From Candidatus Thiomargarita nelsonii (GTDB lineage: Bacteria; Pseudomonadota; Gammaproteobacteria; Beggiatoales; Beggiatoaceae), in NCBI GenBank assembly GCA_000785145.2, contig JSZA02000040.1, forward strand, positions 1 through 48,753: a DNA stretch of 48,753 bases. The letters are read 5' to 3'. The notes below the pieces were generated by a model, which made no database searches, was not told where the DNA came from, and saw only the letters and a program-made list of their open reading frames with translations. Shown here in pieces: positions 25,543 through 35,156 of the stretch (position 1 is its first letter; every line of letters begins with the position of its first letter). Position numbers and translations under genes: made by a program.

Positions 25543-27021
25543 ATGAACGACTGGGAACTCTTAACCAAACATGCCATTTTAGGCACCGAGCGGCAAGCTT
25601 TTTCGCTACCAAAAACTCAATCCCCCTCTCTATCGGCGCAACTTGAAACAAAAGAGCCTGCCGAAAAATTACTCCATAGTGCCGCTTTACTGAGTGAATA
25701 TCGTCGTATAGGTAGGCAACCGATCAGCTTTGATGAAAAGCCGCCCCTTGTACCAAGTCAAGCAGAAACGTTGCCCCAATGTACGGCAGTTGAATTGTTG
25801 CGCTCAATTTTGCAAGAAGATAATTCAAACCTTCAATCCGCCCTCATCAAGGAATGGTTACGTTTGTTGCAAGCGGCAGAGCAACGTGTCCCTTTTGATC
25901 TATTGCCGATTTTACTGGATAAAGCTAAACAAGAAAAAAATTTATGGCCCTATTTAAAACACACTATGGGACAACGGGGGCATTGGCTCAGTCAACTCAA
26001 TCCAGATTGGCAAGTTTTTTCGGAGACGATGACAGACGTTCAGGATGAAAGATGGGATAGCGGTAGCCATGCTGCCCGATTGAGCTATTTACAACAAGTT
26101 CGTGCCACTGTTCCCACCAAAGCACGAGAATTATTGGCGGCTACTTGGCAACAAGAAACGGCGCAAGCACGGCAAGCATTTTTAGCCCTCTTTTGGAGTC
26201 AATTGAGTTTAGATGATGAAGCTTTCTTAGAAAATTGTCTCAAAGATCGCAGCCAAATTGTGCGACAACTTGCCGCGCAAATGTTGGGCTCTTTAGAGTC
26301 GCGTTTTCTAAAACAAGTACTTGAACGCTTATCTACTTATTTCAGTGTTAAAACGACTTTGGAAATTAAGCTGCCCATGCAGTACGATAAAACAGCATGG
26401 GTAGGTATTAAAGAAAAGCCCCCATCGTCTTCAAAAATGGGCGAAAAAGCGTGGTGGTTATATCAAATGTTGTTATTGGTACGCCCCACTTTTTTGTTAG
26501 CGTATTTTGATTTGTCAGCGGATAGCTATCTGAAAATTTTGCGGCGGACGGATTTTGCTGATATGCTCTCTAACGCGCTGACAGTGGCGACTCAAATCCA
26601 TAAAGATCAGTCAGTCGCTACCGTGCTGGTGCGTCAGAAGGCCAATGTTTTTCTCCAAACTTTGACTGATTTGGCAGATGTATTCTCTGAAAAGGAGCGG
26701 GATAGCCTCTTGCAAGACTATTTAAAAACGTCAAAAGCGTTTACCACTTGGCCTCAAATGAAGCAACTGGTTGATTTATTTCCTAATGGCTTGTCGATAA
26801 ATTTATCACAGTCATTACTCTCTACCAGTCTGCCTCGTTTGTTGAAACAGAAAAATAATTATGGCTATGCAGAATTCATGTCACTGGCAGCCGCATTAGC
26901 ACCGTCGTGTTATGAAAAAATGTCAAATAAATGGCTATCAGACAAGACGCATCCTGCCACCGAAGAATTTTTGAAAATATATGAATTTCGCGCTCAAATG
27001 ACTCAGGAGTTGACTCAATGA
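25543..27021 (+). CDS. DUF5691-type protein (component of MoxR/VWA/SWIM gene set)
   Basis: A 492-residue soluble protein with many short amphipathic helices, suggesting a HEAT-like or alpha-solenoid scaffold. The N-terminus (NDWELLTKHAILGTERQ) and the phrase LLHSAALLSEYRRIGRQP are, to my recognition, characteristic of DUF5691. Stretches such as RLSYLQQVRATVPTKARELL and SQIVRQLAAQMLGSLES look like helical repeats. Its stop overlaps the MoxR ATPase start by 4 bp (ATGA), so the two are translationally coupled. No catalytic motif is visible. Function unknown; a substrate-recognition or scaffold role beside the AAA+ ATPase is inference. Confidence 0.75.
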   Translation: MNDWELLTKHAILGTERQAFSLPKTQSPSLSAQLETKEPAEKLLHSAALLSEYRRIGRQPISFDEKPPLVPSQAETLPQCTAVELLRSILQEDNSNLQSALIKEWLRLLQAAEQRVPFDLLPILLDKAKQEKNLWPYLKHTMGQRGHWLSQLNPDWQVFSETMTDVQDERWDSGSHAARLSYLQQVRATVPTKARELLAATWQQETAQARQAFLALFWSQLSLDDEAFLENCLKDRSQIVRQLAAQMLGSLESRFLKQVLERLSTYFSVKTTLEIKLPMQYDKTAWVGIKEKPPSSSKMGEKAWWLYQMLLLVRPTFLLAYFDLSADSYLKILRRTDFADMLSNALTVATQIHKDQSVATVLVRQKANVFLQTLTDLADVFSEKERDSLLQDYLKTSKAFTTWPQMKQLVDLFPNGLSINLSQSLLSTSLPRLLKQKNNYGYAEFMSLAAALAPSCYEKMSNKWLSDKTHPATEEFLKIYEFRAQMTQELTQ

Positions 27022-28088
27022 TTTTACGGGAACACGCCGAACAACAATTCGCGGAAGAATTGGAGGCGCTGAAAAAAGTGGATGATCGCCCATGTCCACC
27101 CAATTGGATTTTATCCCCTTGGGCGGTTGCCACTTATTTATTGGGGGGCAAATTGGAAAATGGCTTTGTTGTCAGCCCCAAATATATCGGTAATCGGCGC
27201 CTCATTGAAATTGCCGTTGCTACTCTCACTACCGATAGAGCTTTATTGCTTTATGGGGTACCCGGCACCGCTAAATCTTGGGTATCAGAACATTTAGCCG
27301 CCGCTGTTTGTGGTCAATCAACTTTACTCATTCAAGGCACTGCCGGCACTAGCGAAGAGGCGATTCGTTATGGTTGGAACTATGCACAACTGTTGTCAAA
27401 AGGTCCCTCAATTGATGCTGTTGTCCCTAGTCCACTGATGCGCGGGATGGAAATAGGCAAAATTGTGCGGGTGGAAGAATTAACCCGAATTCCCGCTGAA
27501 GTGCAAGATACTTTAATCACTGTCTTATCCGAAAAATTGCTACCGATTCCAGAATTAAATGATGAAATTCAAGCACAAGGCGGTTTTAATCTGATTGCTA
27601 CCGCTAATAATCGGGACAAGGGCGTTAATGAGTTATCGAGTGCTTTAAAACGCCGCTTTAATACGGTGATATTGCCATTGCCCGCTCATTTAGATGAAGA
27701 AGTCGAAATTGTTGATAAGCGCGTCAAGGAATTAGGACGCGCTTTAGAATTACCGGCAGAACCGGCTTTGGCTGAAATTCGCCGCGTTGTCACCATTTTC
27801 AGGGAATTACGCAACGGTGTGACCGAAAATGGCAAAACTAAAGTCAAGTCGCCTACTGCTACATTGAGCACCGCTGAGGCGATTTCAGTTGTCAACAATG
27901 GTTTAAGTTTAGCGGCGCATTTTGGGGATGGTGTTTTAAAAGCGCCTGATTTGGCTTCAAGTTTAATTGGGGCAGTGGTAAAGGATCCGGTACAAGATAG
28001 TTTGGTTTGGCGAGAATATTTGGAAACGGTGGTGAAAGAGCGTAGTGGTTGGAAGGATTTATATCGTTCTTGTCGGGAATTGAGTTAG
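27018..28088 (+). CDS. MoxR-family AAA+ ATPase
   Basis: A 356-residue AAA+ protein. Walker A is GVPGTAKSW, Walker B is VRVEELTRIP, sensor 1 is ATANNRDKG, and the arginine-finger region follows in SALKRRFN. MoxR ATPases work with VWA-domain partners to remodel or activate target proteins. Here the probable partner is the VWA protein at 46044. Coupled by overlap to the upstream DUF5691-type gene. Its last 186 bp occur again at 28795-28980 at about 95 percent identity. Confidence 0.9.
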   Translation: MILREHAEQQFAEELEALKKVDDRPCPPNWILSPWAVATYLLGGKLENGFVVSPKYIGNRRLIEIAVATLTTDRALLLYGVPGTAKSWVSEHLAAAVCGQSTLLIQGTAGTSEEAIRYGWNYAQLLSKGPSIDAVVPSPLMRGMEIGKIVRVEELTRIPAEVQDTLITVLSEKLLPIPELNDEIQAQGGFNLIATANNRDKGVNELSSALKRRFNTVILPLPAHLDEEVEIVDKRVKELGRALELPAEPALAEIRRVVTIFRELRNGVTENGKTKVKSPTATLSTAEAISVVNNGLSLAAHFGDGVLKAPDLASSLIGAVVKDPVQDSLVWREYLETVVKERSGWKDLYRSCRELS

Positions 28089-28093
28089 ATTAA

Positions 28094-28250
28094 ATCAATG
28101 CCATTTCGTTGTTTCGGGAAATCCGCTCAGCTCCATTCCCGAAACAATATAACGCAAATCCCATACATGTAGGGTGGATTAAGCGGAGCGTATCCACCTG
28201 ATTAATCTATAAATTCAGGGGGAGGAGCTATCGCTTAATCCACCCTACAG
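28094..28250. repeat. Composite repeat between MoxR gene and HicAB
   Basis: A partial element end (caatgccatt), one tttcgggaaatccgc...attcccgaaa palindrome (about 28105-28145), then a GTAG palindrome pair (gtagggtggattaagcgg ... cttaatccaccctac, about 28168-28247). The last 20 bp form the 3' end of the HicB coding frame. Confidence 0.8.
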
Positions 28251-28461
28251 GCCAGCTGTTCGGTTCTGGCACGGGATGACCGGTTGATTCTAAAGCCGCT
28301 ATGGTTTCGCGCAAAGCATCTAAGCCATTTCGTATCGCTTCTTCTTGGGTTTCTCCATCTGAGATACATTCCGAAAAATCCGGAAACGTAATCAGAAATC
28401 CACCTCCTTCTTCTTCATCAAGGGGACGAATTTCAAAAGGATATTGAGACAAATTAACCAT
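28228..28461 (-). CDS. hicB: HicB-family antitoxin
   Basis: A 77-residue protein with the partial RNase H-like HicB fold (FEIRPLDEEEGGGFLITFPD, then ETQEEAIRNGLDALRETIAAL). It would bind and neutralise HicA. The C-terminus (NSWPVGWIKR) is encoded by the end of a palindromic repeat, so the native tail has probably been replaced. Lies 9 bp downstream of hicA on the same strand. Confidence 0.82.
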   Translation of the reverse strand: MVNLSQYPFEIRPLDEEEGGGFLITFPDFSECISDGETQEEAIRNGLDALRETIAALESTGHPVPEPNSWPVGWIKR

Positions 28462-28470
28462 TGCTCACTC

Positions 28471-28659
28471 CTAGACAAAATTAACAAACTTTTTGATGTA
28501 TATTGGTTTGATTGGGCGTTTAGCTGGAACAGATAATGTTCGACCATCGGAACGAATAAACACAACATGACTGGTACCTTGTTGCCGCCATTCAATCGCG
28601 TGAGCACGAGCCACAACCTTTAGACTTTCAATCCGCCAACCTTGGGGATTATTTCGCAT
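28471..28659 (-). CDS. hicA: HicA-family toxin
   Basis: A 62-residue HicA-like mRNA interferase with the double-stranded RNA-binding-like fold. The catalytic His lies in GTSHVVFIR, and SVPAKRPIKPIYIKKF is the typical end. In-frame codons upstream of the ATG (ADKILEKMRNNPQGW) also match the family, so the real start may lie some 10-20 codons upstream at a non-ATG codon, or the original start has been lost. Pairs with hicB downstream. Confidence 0.8.
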   Translation of the reverse strand: MRNNPQGWRIESLKVVARAHAIEWRQQGTSHVVFIRSDGRTLSVPAKRPIKPIYIKKFVNFV

Positions 28660-28794
28660 CTTTTCAAGAATTTTGTCGGCATTACAGGTAGACGAACTTT
28701 TTCATATATATAGCATTTTGCGATGGTGCAATGTGGCTTGCTCCGTTTTCGGCAATGCGTATAATAGCATATTTTTTGATCAGTTTGGGAGCAC

Positions 28795-28980
28795 TTAAGT
28801 TTAGCGTCTCATTTTGGGGATGGTGTTTTAAAAGCCCCTGATTTGGCCTCAAGTTTAATTGGGGCAGTGGTAAAGGACCCGGTACAAGATAGTTTGGTTT
28901 GGCGAGAATATTTGGAAACGGTGCTGAAAGAGCGCAGTGGTTGGAAGGATTTATATCGATCTTGTCGAGAATTGAGTTAG
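28795..28980 (+). pseudogene. Duplicated 3' end of the MoxR ATPase gene
   Basis: 186 bp collinear with 27903-28088, without indels and with 9 substitutions, ending at the same stop codon. The frame stays open (SLASHFGDGVLKAPDLASS ... DLYRSCRELS) and six of the nine changes are silent, so this copy comes from a diverged functional gene rather than from drift of a dead copy. Together the copies bracket about 700 bp holding the HicAB pair and repeats. Confidence 0.9.
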
Positions 28981-28989
28981 TTATAAGTT

Positions 28990-29065
28990 TAGGGCAACCA
29001 CAAGGGATTGCCCCTACAACGGATTTTTATGATGTAGGGGCAATCCTTTATGGTTGCCCTTAATT
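28990..29065. repeat. REPIN-like pair of ggcaacc/ggttgcc hairpins
   Basis: agggcaaccacaagggattgcccctac and gtaggggcaatcctttatggttgccct face each other with GTAG/CTAC inside, between the duplicated MoxR end and the next gene. Same family as about 33870-33893, 36944-37013 and the core of 38827-38935. Confidence 0.8.
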
Positions 29066-29088
29066 TAACTGATAAACTCAAGCGTACC

Positions 29089-30032
29089 TCAGTTTTCCCT
29101 TTTTTGCTTGCGCTTTTCAAAGTAATCTTCAAGTTCATCAAGTTCTTGTGGTTTAAGCCCCGTTAATCTTTCTTGCGGCTTGAATTGAGACAAAATCTCT
29201 TGTGGTTTAAGCTGAGCCAAAATTTTTTGCCGACGATCATAATTATCTAACAGCTCATCTACTGGCAAGCTAGAAAGATACGCATTGCCCCACCTTTTAC
29301 CCAGATCAGCAACTTGTTCAGCAGTCATTTCAATATCCATAATCTCATCTCCTTTAAGAGTAAACCAAAACCCCTTGAGTCCAGTGATGAACCACCTTGG
29401 CTTGTTTGGCAATGATTTTAATAATCCACTCTGTTCCAACAAATCAAACGCTTTTTCTTTCTCTTGGCGATGACTGGCTTCAGAGGCAAAAGTTTTTGCG
29501 CGCAAAAACTTTTGCCTCTGAAACATTTGACAAACGCATTATGTGGCTCGTTTGCTAATTCATTTAATGACAGTAACACGACTTGTCTGATAAGCCGAAA
29601 CTGACTACGATAGACACCAGGGATATTGGTGCTTTTATAACCCAGTTTTTTTAAAGTGGATTTTTGCGGTTTTGTGGCACTCAACAAAAAGCTTTGTACC
29701 TCTTCACGCTTTTTCTCTTTGTGCTTTCTATGCAGAAAATCATAAGTCAAAGTCTGTTGGACAGCATCATCGCTGAGTGATTCTGAATATTTAAATTCTA
29801 ACAGAATATCCGTGGCTTTTGTATCTCTCACACCATCTGGCAAAAGAGCAAGTTGTGCCGTTGTCCATTGAGAAGAATCCCGCTTGAGTAATAATACATC
29901 CACTTTTGGCGACTCGCTCATCAATGGGGATTCGGGCAAAACTTCTATATCGACAGGCGACAGCAAATCTTGTAATAATTGCCCAAACAATTCGTGCCAT
30001 TTGATTTTTGATGATTTTTCAGTTTTTTTCAT
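29089..30032 (-). pseudogene. PD-(D/E)XK nuclease-like protein (Rpn/DUF4351-like), frameshifted
   Basis: Two frames that belong together. The upstream part (from 30032) has WHELFGQLLQDLLSPVDIEV, then PKVDVLLLKR and DILLEFKYSE, which fits the D...ExK core of PD-(D/E)XK nucleases, and ends near HNAFVKCF. The downstream part (to 29089) starts again at SHRQEKEKAFDLLEQSG and ends in a repeat-rich tail (LKPQEILSQFKPQERLTG) typical of Rpn-like proteins. A 42 bp perfect palindrome at 29480-29521 sits at the break and shifts the frame. Family assignment is by motif only. Confidence 0.65.
29480..29521. repeat. Perfect 42 bp palindrome
   Basis: tcagaggcaaaagtttttgc followed by g and its exact complement, with no loop. 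It interrupts the nuclease-like gene and shifts its frame. No other copy is seen in the window. Confidence 0.9.
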
Positions 30033-30123
30033 TTGGATTTATCGACTGTATAACCTAAAATGATGCTGGCTAATATCCATGCTTCACTCCTTATTAATAA
30101 AATTATTGATATAGTAACATTAA

Positions 30124-32304
30124 ATGACTCACAACAACAAAATTCATTTTCTAGGCATCCGCCATCACGGTCCGGGCTCTTCCAGCAGCTTATTGAACGC
30201 ATTAGATAAAATTGGACCAGATGCCATTTTAGTTGAAGGACCAGCAGAAGCTTTGCTCTCTCTCGCCACTCATAAAGAAATGCGTCCTCCCGTCGCGCTG
30301 CTCATCTATAAAATTGATGATCTGTCGCAAACAGTATTTTATCCCTTTGCTGAATTTTCCCCTGAATGGCAAAGTATCCATTATGCACATAAAAAAAATA
30401 TTCAGCTGCGTTTCATGGATTTACCGCAAACTCATCAAATGGCGCTCAGTGAGGATTTAAAAAAACAAGAAAATCTTGAGCCATTCAATTTACTCGCCCA
30501 AGCGGCGGGTTTTAGCGATAGTGAGCGTTGGTGGGAATATATGGTGGAGCAACGCCAAGGCGGTAGTTTAGATTTATTTTTTGCGATTCAAGAACTCATG
30601 ACGGCTTTGCGCGAGGAATGTGAGGAGAGTGATTTTAATCTGCTGCGTGAGGCGTGGATGCGTAAAACGATACGGGCTGCACTCAAAGACGGTTTTGAGC
30701 GTATTGCTGTCGTGTGTGGCGCATGGCATGTTCCCGCTCTGGCTAAAAAAACGACGGTTAAAGATGATAATGCCCTGCTCAAAGGTTTGCCAAAAAGTAA
30801 GGTTAACACGACATGGGTACCTTGGAGCAATAGCCGTTTGACTTATTTTAATGGTTATGGTGCTGGCATCAGTTCGCCGGGCTGGTATCAACATTTATGG
30901 GAAAATAAAAGTACCAAACAAATAGCCAGCGGTTGGCTTACCAAAGTGGCTCACCATTTACGCGCCGAAGGTATTGATGCTTCTACCGCTAATGTCATTG
31001 AAAGTGTGCGTCTAAGCGAAACTTTAGCCGCTTTACGCGAAAAACCTGTCCCTGATTTAGAAGAATTAAATGAAGCCGCTATCACGACTTTATGTTTTGG
31101 TGATGAGACGCCGATGCGTTTGATTCACGATAAACTCATCATTGGTGATCGTTTAGGCGAAGTGCCAAGTGATACGCCGATGATGCCGCTACAACAAGAT
31201 TTGGAAAAGTGGCAAAAAAAATTACGCTTAAAACCGTCGGCTGTTGAAAACGATTTAGAGTTGGATTTGCGAAAAGAGATAGGGTTAGGGCGTTCACATT
31301 TGTTGCATCGACTGATTTTACTTGATATTCCTTGGGGAGAATTTAAGGGCGCTGGCTCGACTAAAGGGACTTTTAAAGAAATTTGGCGAGTGCAATGGCA
31401 ACCGGAATTTGTCATTAAGTTGATTGAAGCCAACGTTTGGGGGGTGACGGTTGAAGAGGCGGCTACTCATTTTGCGTGTGATCAGTTGAAAAAGGCGAAT
31501 AATATTAGTGTTATCACGGAATTGCTTGATAAGACTTTATTAGCCGATTTGCCGGTGGCTGTTGATTTTGCCATGAGTCGCTTAGAGACACAGGCGGCAA
31601 TAGCAGGCGATGTGCTGGAATTGATGGATACTCTCCCAACTTTGGCTAAGGTTTTACGCTATGGCAATGTCAGGCGTTTTGATAGTCAGTTAATCAGCCA
31701 TGTGGTGGATACTTTAATCGCACATATTTGTGTTGGCTTAGCAGCGGCTTGTAGTTCATTAGACGATGATGCTGCCACTGAGATGTATCAACGGGTTGTG
31801 AATATGGCTGATGCGGTCAATTTGTTGCAAAATCAGGAATATAGTTCTATGTGGTCCGAAACTTTGCAAAAACTTTTAAGACAAGATGGATTACATGGTT
31901 TAATAGCCGGGCGGAGTTGCCGCTTACTTTTTAGTGCGGATGTCATTAGCCTTGAAAAAACGGCACAACAAATGAGTTTTGCTTTGTCGGCTGAGCCAAT
32001 AGATGCGGGCGCGTGGGTGGATGGTTTTCTGCGGGGGAGCGGTATCCTGTTGTTGCATGATGAACAACTTTGGGCGGTGTTAGATAGTTGGGTTTGTGAA
32101 TTAAAGGATGATGTTTTTACGCAATTATTGCCTTTGTTACGGCGCACTTTTGCGAGTTTTCCGGCTGGAGAAAGGCGGCAAATGGGTGAAATGGTGAATC
32201 AAGTGAGACAAGATGTCACTCAAGGTGAGTGCCCAGATTTTGATGATGAGGCGGCGGAAAAGTCGTTGGCTTTGGTGGCTTTGATGTTGGGGCTTCAAAT
32301 TTAA
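30124..32304 (+). CDS. DUF5682-type protein (component of MoxR/VWA/SWIM gene set)
   Basis: A 726-residue soluble protein. The N-terminus HFLGIRHHGPGSSSSLLNAL, followed by ILVEGPAEAL and later VVCGAWHVPAL, resembles the TraB/ChaN-like fold with conserved His/Glu and is, to my recognition, the hallmark of DUF5682. The C-terminal half is helical. Length is as expected. It lies 2 kb beyond the MoxR gene, separated by the HicAB insertion, the duplicated tail and the nuclease-like gene. Likely once followed the MoxR gene directly. Biochemical activity unknown. Confidence 0.75.
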   Translation: MTHNNKIHFLGIRHHGPGSSSSLLNALDKIGPDAILVEGPAEALLSLATHKEMRPPVALLIYKIDDLSQTVFYPFAEFSPEWQSIHYAHKKNIQLRFMDLPQTHQMALSEDLKKQENLEPFNLLAQAAGFSDSERWWEYMVEQRQGGSLDLFFAIQELMTALREECEESDFNLLREAWMRKTIRAALKDGFERIAVVCGAWHVPALAKKTTVKDDNALLKGLPKSKVNTTWVPWSNSRLTYFNGYGAGISSPGWYQHLWENKSTKQIASGWLTKVAHHLRAEGIDASTANVIESVRLSETLAALREKPVPDLEELNEAAITTLCFGDETPMRLIHDKLIIGDRLGEVPSDTPMMPLQQDLEKWQKKLRLKPSAVENDLELDLRKEIGLGRSHLLHRLILLDIPWGEFKGAGSTKGTFKEIWRVQWQPEFVIKLIEANVWGVTVEEAATHFACDQLKKANNISVITELLDKTLLADLPVAVDFAMSRLETQAAIAGDVLELMDTLPTLAKVLRYGNVRRFDSQLISHVVDTLIAHICVGLAAACSSLDDDAATEMYQRVVNMADAVNLLQNQEYSSMWSETLQKLLRQDGLHGLIAGRSCRLLFSADVISLEKTAQQMSFALSAEPIDAGAWVDGFLRGSGILLLHDEQLWAVLDSWVCELKDDVFTQLLPLLRRTFASFPAGERRQMGEMVNQVRQDVTQGECPDFDDEAAEKSLALVALMLGLQI

Positions 32305-32339
32305 GCCATTTTCATCTCTCGTCGTTATACACAAGTCCA

Positions 32340-32545
32340 TTTTAGATGTCCAAGATAAATCTTGGACTCCTAACGCGATGGACTCCAAAATTTTCGTTGC
32401 AGGACGCGGGAGCGTCCAAGCAGGCATTCCTTTGCCTCGCGTGGGAACGAGACAGAACGAGAAATGTAGGGTGGATATTGCTCCGCGTATCCACCTGATT
32501 ATTCTGTCAATATCGGTGGAAACGCTACATGATGGTTACTTTTTG
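32340..32545. repeat. Cluster of dispersed palindromic repeats
   Basis: Holds gtccaagataaatcttggactcc (about 32347), a copy of the ggacgcgggagcgtcc / cgcgtggga unit (about 32395-32455), and a GTAG palindrome (gtagggtggatattgctccg ... tatcggtgga). Nothing coding is visible. Confidence 0.8.
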
Positions 32546-32564
32546 GCTACATACTCGTTGCTTG

Positions 32565-33843
32565 TTATTCGCTACTTAAAGGTTGAACCAATTTAATAAA
32601 CTCTGCACGATACCCAAACTGATCATCACCACGCGCCCCCCGTGCTAAGCTTAAAATATCGTTGTATGAAAACTCTTCAAGATACTTGCCGCCCCGCAAT
32701 TGTTGCCCAAAGGCTGCAACGGCGGCTGAAAAACGATAACGTTCACTGGTTTTGTCCAGCGTCTCAATGATAGCTTGCCGCAAGAGAGGCCTTTCTAGCA
32801 ATTTGCTAGTATCGCCGTCTGGCGCTTTATAACGCAGCCGCAAAAATGCTAACTCTTCGCCATAAGGCGGCTCGCTGGGTGCCGTTTTCTTGTCGCCATA
32901 GCGCAGATTTTCTAGGCGTTCTCCACCGCTACCTGTTAAAGCAATTTCATACAAGGCTGTGACAGTATGCCCGGCTCCAATTTCTCCCGCATCAATCTTG
33001 TCATTGTTGAAATCTTCACGCTTTAATTTGCGGTTTTCATAGCCAATTAAGCGATATTCTGCCACCGTCTTCGGGTTAAATTCAATCTGAAACGAAGTAA
33101 CTTCGCTCCGTGACGTTCATTTTGACATCTTTGGCAATCGTGTTGAGGGTAGAAGACATTTGATCTACTAACACTTTTCGCGCTTCGTTGAGGTTGTCGA
33201 TATAGGCATAATTGCCATTACCAGCATCGGCTAATTGTTCCATCAAGTGATCATTATAATTGCCCGTACCAAAACCGAGCGTTGTCAAGGAAATCCCGCT
33301 TTTGCGTTTTTCTTCGATGATATTTTTCAGTGCTTCAAAATTGACGGTGCCGACATTAAAATCACCATCGGTTGCCAATAAAACGCGATTAATGCCATCC
33401 TTGATAAACGCTTGTTCAGCGACAGCATAAGCCAGTTGTATGCCCGCTCCACCATTGGTTGAGCCGCCAGCACTCAAACGCTCCAATGCGGCGAGAATTT
33501 TGCATAATATCTCTTAACTTAATGGCATTGAATTTCAAGGTGGATTTGAGCAATTCCAATTTATCAGGACTTTGCATTGAGCCTGAGACATCTACTAAAA
33601 AGACTAAATTGGCGGGCTAATATATAAATATCGGTGGATACTTTACAGGCTTAATCCACCCTACATAGTCTTAACTTAATGGCATTGGGGGGAGTACTGG
33701 GAGCGCGTATTTGGGGGAGTCTATCCGCTGATCCTTGCTGGTGTCCGACTGGGCTAAAGCCCAAAAATAAAAGGCTAAAGCCCCAAAATAAAACCAACAG
33801 CAAAATTAATAAACTGAATAATAAAAAGGTTTTTTTTTAACAT
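32565..33843 (-). pseudogene. VWA / YfbK-like protein gene, broken at several points
   Basis: The start at 33843 has a ribosome binding site (ggagac) and a signal peptide MLKKNLFIIQFINFAVGF, then a frameshift next to a short duplication (ggctttagcc twice) and QSDTSKDQRIDSPKYALP. A half MITE (about 33620-33690) then replaces the N-terminal domain. The VWA domain resumes at ANLVFLVDVSGSM (MIDAS motif), is cut again by another element end (33513-33530), and continues KILAALERLSAGGSTN to TIAKDVK. A short insertion at about 33085-33115 precedes QIEFNPKTVAEYRLIGYENR and the C-terminal DUF3520-like domain to 32565. Clearly dead. Not the VWA partner of the MoxR set. Confidence 0.8.
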
Positions 33844-33864
33844 GCGAGTCTCCTTATACCAATC

Positions 33865-33957
33865 AGGGCAACCATAAAGGATTGCCCCTACATTTATCGT
33901 TGCAGGACGCGGAGCGTCCGGGCAGGCATTCCCACGCAGAGCGTGGGAACGAGAAAA
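33865..33957. repeat. Dispersed palindromic repeats upstream of VWA pseudogene
   Basis: A ggcaaccataaaggattgcccctac hairpin followed by the caggacgcggagcgtccggg / cccacgcagagcgtggga unit. Both belong to families found throughout the window. Confidence 0.85.
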
Positions 33958-33961
33958 GGTT

Positions 33962-34987
33962 TTATTGCCAACATTCCGCCGCAATAATTTTCACTTCATC
34001 ATTAGATAGATAGAAAGACGACACCGGCACATCTGATTTTTCACAACGCAATGGTTCAATCTGCTTAGAAAACGGATTCCAAATAACCGTTATGGCTCGT
34101 CGCCGCTTTTTTCTCACCAATTCACAGGCAATATGCACGGTTGGCAATTGAATGATTAAAGCACTATGCAATTGTGCTTCGACTTTGAGCGCATATCGTT
34201 CTCTAATGTCCGTCAATTTGCGCTTGGATTCCATTTTTGTGGCCTCAATACGCGCCAATTCTCGCTGCTTATCTTCATTCTGTAGATTTTTTTTCTTAAT
34301 TTTTTCCTTAATTTCTTGGATAATAATACCATAATAAGAAGTTAATCTGTCCTCATCGCGCTGTTGTTTGCGGCTCAAACTTTTTCGCCATTTTTCAAGT
34401 TTTTGTTCAATCAAAACGGCTGCCCTTTTTTCAATCAGACGCGACAATGCGTCAAAAGGCAAACTGATATCTGATGTGGCGGCAATTCTGTCTGTCTCCC
34501 ATACTAGGGCATCACCAATATCTATCGGTGCTACGCCTGTTTTTGCATTGATTAAAAATGATACCATTCCCAAGCGATTTTCATCTGCTCGTCCAATGCT
34601 GGCTACATTGCAGAATAAATAAGGTGTGAGCTGAGCCTTCGCCTCTTGTACCCGAATGAGCCCGTTTAGGGGTGTTAAAGCTTGGGCTACGGTTTTGTCA
34701 AAGCCACTGGTTTTGAGATAGCCATCATATTTGACTCCGTAACTTGCCACTGCGCCCTTTTTAGCCAGTAGCGTTTCAAATTTTTTTAATATTTCTGAAT
34801 TGTAGGTGACAAAAAAGCCGTCGCGGAATTCTGCCGTTGTGGTAAATGTGACATCTTCGGGAGTGTCTAGCCTTTTTGCAATATTATCGGGTAGCAATAC
34901 ATTCAGTGTATTGGGATGGCTCGATTCGGCAACTCCGTCGTGAAGATGGACTATGTTTTCGATGGTTTTTAATATAGGATCGTTCAT
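33962..34987 (-). CDS. Unknown coiled-coil protein, divergent partner of SNF2 helicase
   Basis: A 341-residue protein I cannot name. Residues about 190-280 are highly charged and helical (LEKWRKSLSRKQQRDEDRL ... EDKQRELARIEATKMESKRK), forming a likely coiled coil. The flanking parts are beta-rich. The C-terminus has LRCEKSDVPVSSFYLSNDE and AAECW, like a decayed zinc ribbon. No signal peptide or membrane segment. It is transcribed divergently from the SNF2 helicase across a 170 bp gap, suggesting joint control and perhaps a complex. A nucleic-acid-related or defence role is inference only. Confidence 0.6.
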   Translation of the reverse strand: MNDPILKTIENIVHLHDGVAESSHPNTLNVLLPDNIAKRLDTPEDVTFTTTAEFRDGFFVTYNSEILKKFETLLAKKGAVASYGVKYDGYLKTSGFDKTVAQALTPLNGLIRVQEAKAQLTPYLFCNVASIGRADENRLGMVSFLINAKTGVAPIDIGDALVWETDRIAATSDISLPFDALSRLIEKRAAVLIEQKLEKWRKSLSRKQQRDEDRLTSYYGIIIQEIKEKIKKKNLQNEDKQRELARIEATKMESKRKLTDIRERYALKVEAQLHSALIIQLPTVHIACELVRKKRRRAITVIWNPFSKQIEPLRCEKSDVPVSSFYLSNDEVKIIAAECWQ

Positions 34988-35007
34988 GATAATAATATAA
35001 CTATATA

Positions 35008-35089
35008 TTGTAGGGTGGGTAGAGCGGAGCGAAACCCACCAAATTTGTGATCATTGGTGGGTTTCGCTCCGCTCTACCCACCCTACAAA
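35008..35089. repeat. REPIN-like pair between divergent genes
   Basis: gtagggtgggtagagcggag and its facing copy form a long inverted pair with gaaacccacc / ggtgggtttc inner arms, followed by a fragment of the IS4-like element end (cttaacttaatgggatt). It fills most of the intergenic region, so promoters of the two divergent genes must lie in or beside it. Confidence 0.85.
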
Positions 35090-35156
35090 TATCTCTTAAC
35101 TTAATGGGATTAAGCGATAGCGTATCCACCAAGCAGAATAAATAATAGAAAAAAAA

